Shown: positions 8,567 to 17,129 of the stretch, piece after piece
Layout: every line of letters begins with the position of its first letter
How positions within the stretch are numbered: position 1 is the stretch's first letter
From: Hymenobacter algoricola
GTDB taxonomy: Bacteria > Bacteroidota > Bacteroidia > Cytophagales > Hymenobacteraceae
DNA: 64,000 bases
Direction of reading: 5' to 3'
NCBI RefSeq assembly: GCF_039539525.1
Contig: NZ_BAABDH010000040.1
Location: 1-64,000, forward strand
Program-made: the position numbers and the translations under genes
Notes under the pieces: model-generated
What the model saw: only the letters and a program-made list of their open reading frames with translations
What the model was told of the DNA's origin: nothing
Database searches by the model: none

Positions 8567-9112
8567 CTATTTACTCAGCACCGTGACCCCCGGCACACCA
8601 TCGGCGCTGGTGTATTGCCCGTTGAGGCGGAAGCGGCGGCGGGCGTTGCGGTAGCAGGCGCAGCAGCCCTTGCCCGTTTCGCCGGTCAGCTCAATTTCCC
8701 GCACGTCGTAGCGGTGGCTGGTAGTGGGCAACACGACGCGGTAGGAGGCTTTTTCCGGCCGGAAAACGGTGGCTCCCACGGCGTTCAGGGCCGGTGCGGG
8801 TAAGCGTAATAGCTCTATTCCGGCGGGGTAGAAACGATACGAGCCCGACCCTGAGCGGATGGGTTGACGGACGGTATCCGCTGGCCCGGTAAAATCGGGA
8901 GTAGCGTAGCGCACTATATAGGCGGCATCAATTTCGGCTTTGCGGAAGCCAGTGGTGCGGGCTGAATCCAGGTCGAAAACCAGCCGCAGCTGATATTCTT
9001 CCACGGCGCACGCGTCGCAGTTTTTCGCGCCGCAGCCGCAGCTGAGCAGCATCAGGAGGCCCGAGCAGGTTATCAGCCAGCGCAGCAGGAGAGCAGGTTT
9101 AACAGGAGACAC
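8567..9112 (-). CDS. Hypothetical Cys-rich lipoprotein
   Basis: I do not recognise this family. The product is about 181 residues. A hydrophobic segment, LITCSGLLMLLSCGCG, fits a lipoprotein signal with the acylated Cys in LLSC. The mature part starts with more cysteines (NCDACAVEEYQ) and ends with a CCACYRNARRRFRL motif, so disulfide bonds or metal binding are possible. The start is uncertain. The first ATG of the frame, at 9208, would give an odd 32-residue leader and sit 4 nt from the divergent synthetase start. A GTG at 9112 puts the hydrophobic segment at the N-terminus and is used here. The body looks beta-rich, possibly an exported DUF-type domain. Confidence 0.6.
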   Translation of the reverse strand: MSPVKPALLLRWLITCSGLLMLLSCGCGAKNCDACAVEEYQLRLVFDLDSARTTGFRKAEIDAAYIVRYATPDFTGPADTVRQPIRSGSGSYRFYPAGIELLRLPAPALNAVGATVFRPEKASYRVVLPTTSHRYDVREIELTGETGKGCCACYRNARRRFRLNGQYTSADGVPGVTVLSK

Positions 9113-9212
9113 GGGAATCGGGATAAAACGTGGAGAAAGATAGCCAAATGGCGACAACGCGGGGAAAGAGAGCGAAGCGGCGGGCGCGTCGTACTTTTCC
9201 GTTCTCAAACGT

Positions 9213-10094
9213 ATGGCCCCTGCTCCTTATTTCCCCGTCGTTTCGCGCCTCGCGCCCACGCCCAGCGGCTTTCTGCACCTGGGCAACGCCGTCAACTTCG
9301 TGCTGACCTGGCTGCTGGTGCGCCGCGCCGAGGGCACCCTGCACCTGCGCATCGACGATCTGGACCGCGCCCGGCTGCGCCCCGCCTACCTGGCCAACAT
9401 CTTCCGCACCATCGACTGGCTGGGTATCGACTACGACCACGGCCCCACCGGCCCCGACGATTTCGAGCGCCACTATTCCCAGCGGCAGCATCTGGCCGAA
9501 TATGAAGCCGTGCTGCGCCGGCTGGCGCAGGTGCCGGGGCTGGTGCAGGCCAGCACCCGCTCCCGCACCGGCGCCGCCGATGCCGTGGTGCCGCTCGACA
9601 CGCCCGGCGCGGCCTGGCGCGCGCGGGTGCCGGATGAAACCGAAATCTGCTTTCCCGATGCCTGGCAGGGTGAAACCGTCGTGCCGCTGGCTCAGCTCAT
9701 GCCCGACTTCGTGGTGCGCAAGAAGGATGGCGGGGCAGCTTACCAGGTAGCTTCGGTCGTGGACGATTTGCGGCTGGGTATTGACCTCATCGTGCGCGGC
9801 CTCGATTTGCAGACCAGCACCGCGGCCCAGCTCTGGCTGGCCCGGCAGCTGCCCGAAACTGCGGCGTTCAATGCCTCCCGCATCCGGTTCTACCACCACG
9901 GTCTGCTCACCGATGCCGCCGGCCGGAAGCTGTCGAAGTCGCAGCAGCAGCCTCTGGCTACCGGTATCGTAGGCGAAATGGCGACGCCCCGGCCGGTATA
10001 TGCGGCCGTGGCCCGGCTGCTGGGGCTGCCTGTCGAAGCCGGGGAGTCGTTGGCAGCGCTGCGGGCGGCGTATGCCGGGCTTGCCTTACCGTAG
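9213..10094 (+). CDS. GluQ-RS-like glutamyl-tRNA synthetase catalytic-domain protein
   Basis: This 293-residue protein is a class I glutamyl-tRNA synthetase catalytic core without an anticodon-binding domain. That is the architecture of GluQ-RS, which glutamylates queuosine in tRNA(Asp). RLAPTPSGFLHLGN is the first signature (HLGN at residues 22-25 in place of HIGH). LRIDDLDRARLRP matches the usual RxEDxDxxR motif, with Asp where Glu is normal. KLSKS (239-243) corresponds to KMSKS. I do not see the cysteine zinc cluster common in proteobacterial GluQ-RS. It diverges from the lipoprotein gene and overlaps the endonuclease V gene tail to tail by 9 nt. Family membership is strong; the exact substrate is inference. 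Confidence 0.85.
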   Translation: MAPAPYFPVVSRLAPTPSGFLHLGNAVNFVLTWLLVRRAEGTLHLRIDDLDRARLRPAYLANIFRTIDWLGIDYDHGPTGPDDFERHYSQRQHLAEYEAVLRRLAQVPGLVQASTRSRTGAADAVVPLDTPGAAWRARVPDETEICFPDAWQGETVVPLAQLMPDFVVRKKDGGAAYQVASVVDDLRLGIDLIVRGLDLQTSTAAQLWLARQLPETAAFNASRIRFYHHGLLTDAAGRKLSKSQQQPLATGIVGEMATPRPVYAAVARLLGLPVEAGESLAALRAAYAGLALP

Positions 10095-10766
10095 CTCCTT
10101 CTTGAATTCCTCGGCCCAGTGGTCGGCCAGGCGGGTGGGCTCGGGCAGCTTGTAGCCGCGCAGGCAGGCCAGCGTCAGGCGCGTGGCCGTGGCCTGGTCG
10201 CAGCGGTGGCCGGGGCTCACAAACAGCGGCAGCACCTTGTCCTTGGAGCGGATAACTTCGCCCAGCAGCTCCCCGCTTTTCTCGGTCAGCGGGCTGATGC
10301 TGCCTTTGGTAATAGCCGGCTCCTGGTACACGCCGGTCAGCTTCTGCTTGGCTACCCCGAAGGTGGGCACATCGAGCAGTAGCCCCAGGTGGGCGGCAAT
10401 ACCCATGCGGCGCGGGTGGGCAATGCCGTGCCCGTCGACCATAATAACATCGGGCTTCTGCCGAAGCTTTTCGTAGGCTTTCAGCACGTTCGGCGCTTCC
10501 CGAAACGACAGCAGCCCGGGAATGTAGGGCACCTCCACCGGTCCCACGTGGTACACTTTCTCCACTACTTCCAGCGAGGGAAACCGCAGTAGCACGAACA
10601 CCGATAGAATCGTTTCGGGCGTCGGAAACGACGAGTCGCAGCCGGCAATGAGGGTAGGTTCGTGGCCCAGCGGGAGCAGCCGGACGTGGGCGCGCATCTC
10701 CTGCTGCATCTGGGTCAGCTCCCGTACGATGCGCGGGTCGGCGGGCGGGTGGTAGGGGCGGTACAT
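10086..10766 (-). CDS. nfi: Endonuclease V (deoxyinosine 3' endonuclease)
   Basis: A 226-residue endonuclease V, which nicks DNA (and in some organisms RNA) one nucleotide 3' of inosine from deaminated adenine. The catalytic acids are all visible: Asp44 in AGCDSSF, Glu90 in PYIPGLLSFRE, and Asp111 in MVDGHGIAHPRR. The wedge motif PYIPG is intact. Length is typical for the family. It is convergent with the GluQ-like gene, with a 9-nt overlap of the 3' ends. It is probably a single-gene repair function; UvsE and RadC elsewhere in the window are unlinked repair genes. Confidence 0.96.
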   Translation of the reverse strand: MYRPYHPPADPRIVRELTQMQQEMRAHVRLLPLGHEPTLIAGCDSSFPTPETILSVFVLLRFPSLEVVEKVYHVGPVEVPYIPGLLSFREAPNVLKAYEKLRQKPDVIMVDGHGIAHPRRMGIAAHLGLLLDVPTFGVAKQKLTGVYQEPAITKGSISPLTEKSGELLGEVIRSKDKVLPLFVSPGHRCDQATATRLTLACLRGYKLPEPTRLADHWAEEFKKELR

Positions 10767-10798
10767 CGGGGAGTGGTGAGTGGGACGTCGTTACGCAG

Positions 10799-10839
10799 CA
10801 AAAAGCCCCGCCACCTGCTATACGGGCAGGGGCGGGGCG
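10799..10839 (-). terminator. Terminator of the GT87 glycosyltransferase gene
   Basis: On the minus strand GCCCCGCC pairs with GGCGGGGC around an inner imperfect stem and is followed by TTTTT (plus A run 10800-10804). It lies 21 nt beyond the stop of the GT87 gene. Confidence 0.85.
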
Positions 10840-10859
10840 GGTGGGGGCGGACTAGCGGT

Positions 10860-12056
10860 TTAGGCCAGCACTGCCTGCTCCGGTTCGGCAGCGGACGCCT
10901 CAGCTGCGGCCCGCAGTCGGGCGCGCCAGCGCGGGTACAGCAGCAGCTGGCTCTGAATAAATACCCAGGCCAGAATCATGGGCACGGCTTTGAGCTTGTA
11001 CACGTCGAAGTAGGCGTGGCGGACGGCCGGCGGGTTCAGGTCGGTAGCCGACAGGGTAGTAAAGATGAAGGCCAGGGCAAACAGCGCCCAGCCCAGGGGC
11101 GTGCTGCGGCGGTAGAGGATAAACCAGAACATAAAGCCCGCCACGGCAATAATGAAGGTCGGCGACTCGGCCATCTGGTTGAAGATAACCACAAAAATCA
11201 GGATGGAGGCCACGTAGAGGCGGCGGTAGTCGGCCTCGCGCCAGGCGCGGAAGTAGGCCAGCGGCGCCAGCAGCAGCAGCATCCCGATTCCCTGGACGAT
11301 GCCCTTAGCCGTGGGCGCCACGCCAAACCAGGTTTCCAGCACGCCCATCAACGAAAGCTGAATGCCCGTCGCCGACTCGCGCACGATGTCGAACCAGCCC
11401 TGGTAGATCATCCGAAAGTCAACCCACGACACCACCAGCAGGGGCGAAAAGGCCAGCAGCGCCATCCAGGCAAAAGCAATAATGCCGTTGCGGATGGGCA
11501 GCGGGTAGAACAGAAAAATCAGGCCGATACCGATGCCGTACACTTTGATCAGGGCGGCCAGCGCCACGCACAGCGCAGCCCAGCCGTACTTTTGGTTTTC
11601 CAGGTTGATAAACGTCCACAGCATCAGCCCCACCAGCAGGCAGTTGGCCTGGCTGTTGTGCAGGGCCGTCATCATGTCAATCAGGCAGAGCAGCAGAAAC
11701 AGCAGCTGCCGGCGCACATCCGGGAACAGGCGGCGGCCGGCGGTGTAGAACACGGCGTTGTTCAGCGCGTTCCAGGCCAGCAGCCCCAGCCAGTTGGGCA
11801 TAAGGGCGAACGGGGCCATGAACAGCGCGAAAACCGGGCTGTACTTGTAGGTGTCGTCGTAGTACTCGGGGTAGGGCAGGTAGAGGTTTTTGCCTTCGAG
11901 CAGGTTGAAATAGGGCTTGACGAAAATCAGGTAGTTGTTGTACGAGGTCGGTCCTTTGAAATAGTGCTGGAACGTCACGATTATCGTGAGCAGCACGTAC
12001 AGGCCCAGCACCAGGCGCGGGTTGAGCAGAATTCGTTCGATTCGGGTAGAAAGCAT
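10860..12056 (-). CDS. Polytopic membrane glycosyltransferase, GT87 (DUF2029) family
   Basis: This 398-residue integral membrane protein resembles GT87 enzymes, which use polyprenyl-phosphate sugars as donors in cell-envelope glycan or glycolipid synthesis. About ten hydrophobic segments are visible, starting with LVLGLYVLLTIIVTF. The periplasmic loop after the first helix has the family pattern NLYLPYPEYYDDTYKYSPVFALFM, in which the Tyr/Asp-rich stretch before YSP is typical. A later HNSQANCLLVGLMLW helix corresponds to the family's Asn/Gln helix. The last 30 residues are cytosolic and Ala/Glu/Arg-rich. It has no linked envelope genes, so the acceptor is unknown. The family call is from pattern recognition. 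Confidence 0.85.
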   Translation of the reverse strand: MLSTRIERILLNPRLVLGLYVLLTIIVTFQHYFKGPTSYNNYLIFVKPYFNLLEGKNLYLPYPEYYDDTYKYSPVFALFMAPFALMPNWLGLLAWNALNNAVFYTAGRRLFPDVRRQLLFLLLCLIDMMTALHNSQANCLLVGLMLWTFINLENQKYGWAALCVALAALIKVYGIGIGLIFLFYPLPIRNGIIAFAWMALLAFSPLLVVSWVDFRMIYQGWFDIVRESATGIQLSLMGVLETWFGVAPTAKGIVQGIGMLLLLAPLAYFRAWREADYRRLYVASILIFVVIFNQMAESPTFIIAVAGFMFWFILYRRSTPLGWALFALAFIFTTLSATDLNPPAVRHAYFDVYKLKAVPMILAWVFIQSQLLLYPRWRARLRAAAEASAAEPEQAVLA

Positions 12057-12205
12057 AAGCAGGGCACGGGTAGAAATCGGAGCCGAAAGTACGCGGAAAA
12101 TCGACCGCCCCGCATTTTTCAGCCCGACGGTGCTAACCCGGCATCCGGCGGCTGCGTTAGGATCAGCACGCCGGCCCGCTGCTTCTGGCTGGGCTATTCC
12201 CCCTC

Positions 12206-12778
12206 ATGAAAAAACCTGAACAACCCGCCACTACCGGCTCGGGCCCGCTCTTCGAGCGGATCTACTGCATCGATATTGCCGACTCCCGCCTGAGTGCCCA
12301 CCAGCTGATGAAAAACATTCAATGCAACGTGGAGCACTACTCGCCCGATCTGCTGGCTGACTTCGAGAAGACCAAGGGCCAGCCTCACGGCTTGGCGCCG
12401 GACGACGAGTTCCGTATCAAAATCCTGGGGCCCTGGAACGGCACGGTGCGCGTCACGGCAGTAAGCGACGACCATTTTGAGCTCATCACGCTCGAAAACC
12501 ACCCCGAGGCCGGCCGCATCCGGTTTTCCGTGCGGGCGCAGCCGGCCGGCGAAAAAGGCCGGCTGCGGTTTGAGATTCACTCCCGGGCCCGTTCCCGCGA
12601 CGGCCTCGTTTCCTTCACCTACGATACGCTGGGCATTGGCAAAAACGTGCAGCAGCAAACCTGGGAGCTGTTCTGCACCACCGTGGCCGAGGAAAGCGGC
12701 GGCCGGGCGCTGGGGCCGGTGAGCGTGGAAACCATCCGGCACGACGAAGAAAATCCTAACCCCGAGCAGCATGGCTAA
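12206..12778 (+). CDS. DUF1990/SRPBCC-like hypothetical protein
   Basis: A soluble 190-residue protein with no signal peptide. The central part, GPWNGTVRVTAVSDDHFELITLENHPEAGRIRF followed by GRLRFEIHSRARS, is built like the helix-grip (START/SRPBCC) fold and resembles DUF1990 proteins, where a TL.GHPEAG motif is typical. The start codon follows a weakly defined leader, and the first residues (MKKPEQPATTGS) are low complexity. Its 3' end overlaps the next gene by 8 nt, so the two are probably translationally coupled. A hydrophobic-ligand binding role is only inference from the fold. Confidence 0.75.
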   Translation: MKKPEQPATTGSGPLFERIYCIDIADSRLSAHQLMKNIQCNVEHYSPDLLADFEKTKGQPHGLAPDDEFRIKILGPWNGTVRVTAVSDDHFELITLENHPEAGRIRFSVRAQPAGEKGRLRFEIHSRARSRDGLVSFTYDTLGIGKNVQQQTWELFCTTVAEESGGRALGPVSVETIRHDEENPNPEQHG

Positions 12779-13424
12779 CTCCCCCGCGCCCCCGCTCTGG
12801 GAGGTGCAGAAAGCCCGGCTCGAAGCCTACCGGGATGCTCAGGTCAACTTCGACCTGGACCGCGTGAGCGAGTACACCGCCGAAACCGGCTGGCGCATCG
12901 ACGACTACGAAACCGAGCTGCCCGCCGAGCCCGCCGGCCCGCCCACGGCCAACGGGGCCTGGCAGGCGGCGCAGCAGATTCTGCGGGCCTACACCTTCCC
13001 GCCCTCCGACCTGATTACCGGCATCTTCGTGCCCGATACCCCGCTCGAAGAGCGGATCATGGTGCTGCGGGCGCAATTTCTGTTCTTCACCTTCTGGTTC
13101 GGCGTGCGCATCGGCGGCGTGACGGACGAAACCCGCACCCTGCCCGACGGTGGGCAGGAGCAGGTGTGGGGCTACAACTACCGCACCCTGGAAGGCCACT
13201 TTGAGCGGGGCCAGATTGAGTTCACGGTGCACAAGCACCTGGGCACCGGGCAGGTCATGTTCCGGATTCACGCCTTTTCGCAGGTGGGCCGCATCAGCAA
13301 CCCCATCTACTGGCTGGGCTTCAAGCTGTTTGGCCGCACACTACAGCGCCGCTTCGCCCACCAGTCGCTGGAGCGGATGCGGGAGCAGGTGGAAACGGCC
13401 CTGCACAACGGGCCGCAAAGCTGA
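12771..13424 (+). CDS. DUF1990 family protein
   Basis: This 217-residue protein matches DUF1990. It has the family core WGYNYRTLEGHFERGQIEF followed by GQVMFRIHAFSQVG, then a C-terminal helix ending RFAHQSLERM. The family is predicted to have an SRPBCC-like lipid-binding fold and has no settled function. The ATG overlaps the end of the preceding related gene by 8 nt. The two proteins may form a heterodimer or act on the same ligand. The N-terminal 90 residues (tandem Ala-Pro stretch, then LRAYTFPPSDLITGIF) are also typical. A zinc alcohol dehydrogenase follows 87 nt downstream on the same strand. Confidence 0.85.
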   Translation: MANSPAPPLWEVQKARLEAYRDAQVNFDLDRVSEYTAETGWRIDDYETELPAEPAGPPTANGAWQAAQQILRAYTFPPSDLITGIFVPDTPLEERIMVLRAQFLFFTFWFGVRIGGVTDETRTLPDGGQEQVWGYNYRTLEGHFERGQIEFTVHKHLGTGQVMFRIHAFSQVGRISNPIYWLGFKLFGRTLQRRFAHQSLERMREQVETALHNGPQS

Positions 13425-13511
13425 TTTCCGCCCCAAACCTTCGCTCGGCTGCGGGGTTATAGACCTTCGCACTCTTCCTTGCTACAAGACCAAAACCATA
13501 AGACCAAAACC

Positions 13512-14555
13512 ATGATTTCAGCAAAAGGCTACGCGGCTCCGGTCGTGAATGCACCCCTCGAACCGTTTTCCTTCGAGCGCCGCGACGTCGGTGCCCACGA
13601 TGTGCAGATCGAGATTCTGTTCTGCGGCGTCTGCCACTCCGACCTGCATCAGGTGCGCGACGAGTGGGGCGGCTCGATGTTCCCGATGGTGCCCGGTCAC
13701 GAAATCGTGGGCCGCGTGGTGAAAGTGGGCGACCACGTGAAGAACTTCAAGGCCGGTGATCTGGCCGGCGTGGGCTGCATGGTCGACTCCTGCCGCACCT
13801 GCCCCAGCTGCGAGGAAGACCTGGAGCAGTACTGCGAAGCCGGGTTCACGGGTACCTACAACGGCACTGAGAAGGAAACCGGCAAGCCTACCCAGGGCGG
13901 CTACGCCAACCAGATTGTGGTGAACGAGCATTTCGTGCTTACCATCTCCGACAAGCTGGCTCTCGACCGGGTAGCGCCGCTGCTCTGCGCCGGCATTACC
14001 ACCTACTCGCCGCTGCGGCAGTGGAAGGTGGGCGCCGGCCACCGCGTGGGCGTGATGGGCCTGGGCGGCCTGGGCCACATGGCCGTGAAGCTGGCCGCGG
14101 CCATGGGCGCCGAAGTAACCGTGCTCAGCACTTCACCCAGCAAGGAAGCGGATGCCAAAGAGCTGGGCGCCCACAAGTTTGTGGTGACCAAGGACGAAGA
14201 GCAGCTCAAGGGCGTCACCAACTACTTCGACTTTATTATAAACACCGTATCGGCTCCGCTTGATATGAGCCTGTACGTGAACCTGTTGCGCCGCGACGGG
14301 ACCATGATTCTGCTGGGCGTGCCGCCGGAAGCCCCGCAGCTGCATGCTTTCAACCTCATTGCCAAGCGCCGCCGCATTGCCGGCTCCCTGATCGGCGGCA
14401 TTGCCGAAACCCAGGAAATGCTGGACTTCTGCGCCGAGCACAACATCATGTCCGACGTGGAAGTGATTCCGATGAGCCAAATCAACGAGGCCTACGAGCG
14501 GATGCTGAAAGGCGACGTGCACTACCGCTTCGTGATTGACATGGCAACGCTGTAA
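13512..14555 (+). CDS. Zinc-dependent NAD(P)-dependent alcohol dehydrogenase (CAD/YahK type)
   Basis: A 347-residue medium-chain dehydrogenase that should interconvert aldehydes and primary alcohols. Catalytic zinc ligands are Cys38 (CGVCHSD) and His63 (PGHE); structural zinc ligands are Cys94, Cys97, Cys100 and Cys108. The Rossmann motif GVMGLGGLGHMAVKLA is followed by VTVLSTSPSKEADA. Ser-Thr-Ser after the second strand, instead of an acidic residue, favours NADPH, as in cinnamyl-alcohol and YahK-type enzymes. The ATG at 13512 is used because the 11 upstream codons come from a direct repeat of AAGACCAAAACCAT (near 13486 and 13500) and are not conserved-looking. A strong terminator follows. 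Confidence 0.95.
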   Translation: MISAKGYAAPVVNAPLEPFSFERRDVGAHDVQIEILFCGVCHSDLHQVRDEWGGSMFPMVPGHEIVGRVVKVGDHVKNFKAGDLAGVGCMVDSCRTCPSCEEDLEQYCEAGFTGTYNGTEKETGKPTQGGYANQIVVNEHFVLTISDKLALDRVAPLLCAGITTYSPLRQWKVGAGHRVGVMGLGGLGHMAVKLAAAMGAEVTVLSTSPSKEADAKELGAHKFVVTKDEEQLKGVTNYFDFIINTVSAPLDMSLYVNLLRRDGTMILLGVPPEAPQLHAFNLIAKRRRIAGSLIGGIAETQEMLDFCAEHNIMSDVEVIPMSQINEAYERMLKGDVHYRFVIDMATL

Positions 14556-14583
14556 ACGGAGTTTTAGCCCGCTTGCCTTCCTG

Positions 14584-14624
14584 AAAAGGCCCTTCCGAAT
14601 CAGCTTCGGAAGGGCCTTTTTTTG
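14584..14624 (+). terminator. Terminator of the alcohol dehydrogenase gene
   Basis: A stem AAAGGCCCTTCCGAA / TTCGGAAGGGCCTTT with a T7 tail, 29 nt after the stop codon. It is also close to the stop of the opposite-strand gene at 14649 and may serve both directions. Confidence 0.92.
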
Positions 14625-14648
14625 CGTACGCACGCGGCGTGAAGTCCG

Positions 14649-15137
14649 CTATTCTTCCTCGTAGGGAAAGCTGAACGCACCCGTCATGGTGAAGCGCCGG
14701 GCCCCGCGCCCCGATTCGCAGACCTGGCAATGGTAGGAGCCGGTCAGCACGTGGTGGATGGTGTCGACGGCGGTGATTTTGACCACCCCGGGGTTGTCGG
14801 GACAGGACTTGGAGTAGGCCGCCACTTCGCCGTAGCGGTAGGAGGCGTCGCGGTTGTGGCCGCTCAAAATTTCCTGAAAAGCGTAGGTGCCGGGCGCCAG
14901 CGGAAACCGGTCAATCAGAATGGTGAGGCCCTCGCCGTCGGGGTCGTTGGCGCGTACCACGTTGAGGCGCAGCGTGCGGTCGGCCCCGACGAAGAGGCGG
15001 GAGCCGAGCGTGTCGGTGGCAATGGGCAGACCGTTGATGCGCAGCGTGAGGGTAGCGGGCGGCGTGAAGGGCGCCGCCGGGCTGAAGCTCAGCAACGCCA
15101 GCAGCAGCAGGCCGGGGAGAAGAAAACGGGCAATCAT
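14649..15137 (-). CDS. Hypothetical exported protein (DUF6252-like)
   Basis: A 162-residue protein with a signal peptide (MIARFLLPGLLLLALLSFS). The mature part is a small beta-rich domain: a strand TLTLRINGLPIATDTLGSRLFV, then RLNVVRANDPDGEGLTILID, and an ending with GSYHCQVCES...RFTMTGAFSFPY. This order resembles the DUF6252 lipoprotein-like family common in Bacteroidota, where a GTY motif and a terminal G.F motif frame a beta-sandwich; the match is from memory and tentative. Two Cys in CQVCES could bind metal or form a disulfide. It is convergent with the alcohol dehydrogenase gene. Confidence 0.7.
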   Translation of the reverse strand: MIARFLLPGLLLLALLSFSPAAPFTPPATLTLRINGLPIATDTLGSRLFVGADRTLRLNVVRANDPDGEGLTILIDRFPLAPGTYAFQEILSGHNRDASYRYGEVAAYSKSCPDNPGVVKITAVDTIHHVLTGSYHCQVCESGRGARRFTMTGAFSFPYEEE

Positions 15138-15218
15138 GGCGCAGGTACGTTGGGGAGCAGAAAGACAGTGCGGTAGCTAAAAACCAGGCCGGAAATTGCC
15201 GGATACGCTACTTTTTAA

Positions 15219-15385
15219 TCGTCTGCCATCCTGAGCAGTACCCAGAAGCTGCCTGCTTGAAGCGACAAGCTCTTTTTCAATGCGCGCTAGCTTTTGTCAT
15301 GGGAGGCAGAAAGCTCAGCTCAACAGAAAAGCTTTGGGGTAGGGGAAGCAGCAGGTTCTTCGCGCTGCTCAGCACGACAGACGAT
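15219..15385. repeat. Palindromic TGTCATCCTGAGC element, diverged copy
   Basis: The left end CGTCTGCCATCCTGAGCAG and the right end CTGCTCAGCACGACAGACG are imperfect inverted repeats that enclose about 125 nt with no coding content. The ends match those of the elements near 24401 and 28526. The rest of the 334-nt gap (15138-15471) shows nothing else. Confidence 0.6.
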
Positions 15386-15471
15386 CTTTAGGCTCCAGCG
15401 CCCGGTGATTTCCAAACAGAAACCGCCCAGGCACTGGTCCGGGTGGTTTTTTAGCAGCCGAACAGTCGGGC

Positions 15472-17016
15472 TTACAGCTTACTGAATACGTACGGGTCCT
15501 GCTCCACGTAGTCGTTGGCCTGCAGCTGCACGGAGGTCACCTTGCCGCCTTCCACCTTGAAAATGGCCGGCTGCACGCCAAAGACGAGGTTGGAGTAGGT
15601 GCAGCGAAACTCGTTGCCGTCCATGTAGTCGAGCGTGGCGGTGAGGCCGGGGTGGGTGGGGAAGCGCACCAGCAGCTGCTGCTTGTTTTTGGGCGCGATG
15701 ATAACCGAGCCGAACAGCTTGTTCTCGAAGCTGCCGGTGTAGCTGGCCAGGGGCAGGTTCAGCTTGGCCTTCTTGCTTACCCGCGCGTCCAGCTTCTTGG
15801 TTGGGTTATCGGCGAGGCGGTCGGCCAGGGCTACTTTCAGGCTCTGGGCACTGCGGTCCACGTAAGGCACGCCGAGGTAGCTGTCCAGAATCTGGTAGCG
15901 CAGGGCCTCGAAGAAGCTCTGGTTGTCGTTGTTGGTCAGGATGGCAATGCCCAGGCCCTCTTCCGGCACGAAGCACACGTTGCTGACTTGGCCGGAAGCC
16001 CCGCCGGTGTGCCAGAACACCTGCTTGCCGTTGTAGTCGGTGCTGAGCACGCCCAGGCCGTAGGTGGTGAAGTGGGTGGGCCGCACCGTCGAGCGGCGGG
16101 TGCTGAGCAGGGTGTTGGCGTCGCGGGTTTTGCGCAGCACGCTCCAGGGCAGCACGCGCCGGCCCTGGTAGCGGCCCGAGTCGAGCTGCAGCTGCAGCCA
16201 CTTGCCCAGGTCCGTCACGTTGGAGGTCATGCTGGCGCAGGGCCCCATGTTGTCCCAGTTGTCGAAGGGCACCTGGGCCAGGGGGCCGAAGGTGTTGGAG
16301 TAGGCCAGGGCGTGGTTGGGCTGCTGCTCGAAGCCGGCCGAGTTCATCGAGGTGCTGGTCATGCCCAGGGGCTTGAGGATGTTCTGGCGCACGTATTCCT
16401 CCCAGCTGGTGCCGCCGGTAGCGGCCGGAATCACCTGGCCCGCGGCTACGAAGCCGGCGTTGCAGTAGCCGTACTCGCGGCGGAACTGGCCGCCGGGCTT
16501 CATCAGGCGCATGCGGTAGATGATGTCCTCGCGGCTCAGGTTGGAGTTAAAGAAGCTGAAGTCGCCCTGGAAGGTCTTGAAGCCGAAGTGGTGGCCCATC
16601 AGGTCGCGCACGGTTACGAGGCGGGAGGCGGCCGAGTCGTAGAGCTGGTAGTTGGGCAGGTATTTATTGACCCGCTCGTCGAGCGAAATCTGCTTTTCCT
16701 CATCCAGCTTGGCCAGCGCGGTGCCGGTAAACAGCTTGGTGTTGGAGGCAATCATGAACAGCGTGCTGGCATCCACCGGCTCGGGCTTGCCCACGGCGCG
16801 CACGCCGTAGCCCTTGCTGACGATGACCTTCCCGTTTTTCACCACCACAATGGCCAGGCCGGGCAGCTCCCACTGCCGGAGGCCGCGGGCCACGTACCGG
16901 TCGAGGCTGTCGGTGAGGAAGCGGTTGGCGGGCGCCGTCTGCGCCGCCGCGGGTTGGGCCGCCGCCAGCAGCAAGCCGCCGAGGCCAAAACCCGTTTTCA
17001 GTAAAAAAGCACGCAT
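15472..17016 (-). CDS. Serine hydrolase (beta-lactamase family, DUF3471-type C-terminus)
   Basis: A 514-residue secreted hydrolase. The ATG at 17016 begins a signal peptide (MRAFLLKTGFGLGGLLLAAAQPAAAQ). The catalytic domain has SNTK (Ser91-Lys94), a YCN motif in REYGYCNAGF, and HTGG in VFWHTGGASGQV, a complete class C beta-lactamase/DD-peptidase set. Residues after about 390 form a second beta-barrel domain (LASYTGSFENKLFGSV...FRCTY) like DUF3471, typical of peptidase S12 relatives. It is likely periplasmic and may cut peptides or esters. A TATCTTTA box (minus strand, 17058-17051), near the phylum's -7 consensus, lies 35 nt upstream. It is one of four S12-fold genes here. Confidence 0.92.
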   Translation of the reverse strand: MRAFLLKTGFGLGGLLLAAAQPAAAQTAPANRFLTDSLDRYVARGLRQWELPGLAIVVVKNGKVIVSKGYGVRAVGKPEPVDASTLFMIASNTKLFTGTALAKLDEEKQISLDERVNKYLPNYQLYDSAASRLVTVRDLMGHHFGFKTFQGDFSFFNSNLSREDIIYRMRLMKPGGQFRREYGYCNAGFVAAGQVIPAATGGTSWEEYVRQNILKPLGMTSTSMNSAGFEQQPNHALAYSNTFGPLAQVPFDNWDNMGPCASMTSNVTDLGKWLQLQLDSGRYQGRRVLPWSVLRKTRDANTLLSTRRSTVRPTHFTTYGLGVLSTDYNGKQVFWHTGGASGQVSNVCFVPEEGLGIAILTNNDNQSFFEALRYQILDSYLGVPYVDRSAQSLKVALADRLADNPTKKLDARVSKKAKLNLPLASYTGSFENKLFGSVIIAPKNKQQLLVRFPTHPGLTATLDYMDGNEFRCTYSNLVFGVQPAIFKVEGGKVTSVQLQANDYVEQDPYVFSKL

Positions 17017-17129
17017 GTACCAAGCAGTGGAAATGTGGGAGATAGAAGAGTAAAGATACCGGCAAGCTGCGGGAAGCGGAAAGCATTCGGGAAGTTGCAT
17101 CCGGGAACTGTAAGGCGCCGGACGCCGAC

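Noticed and set aside
10662..12209. Plus-strand open frame opposite endonuclease V and GT87 genes
   Set aside because: Its translation is Gln/His/Arg-rich with no domain, while the minus-strand genes match known families.
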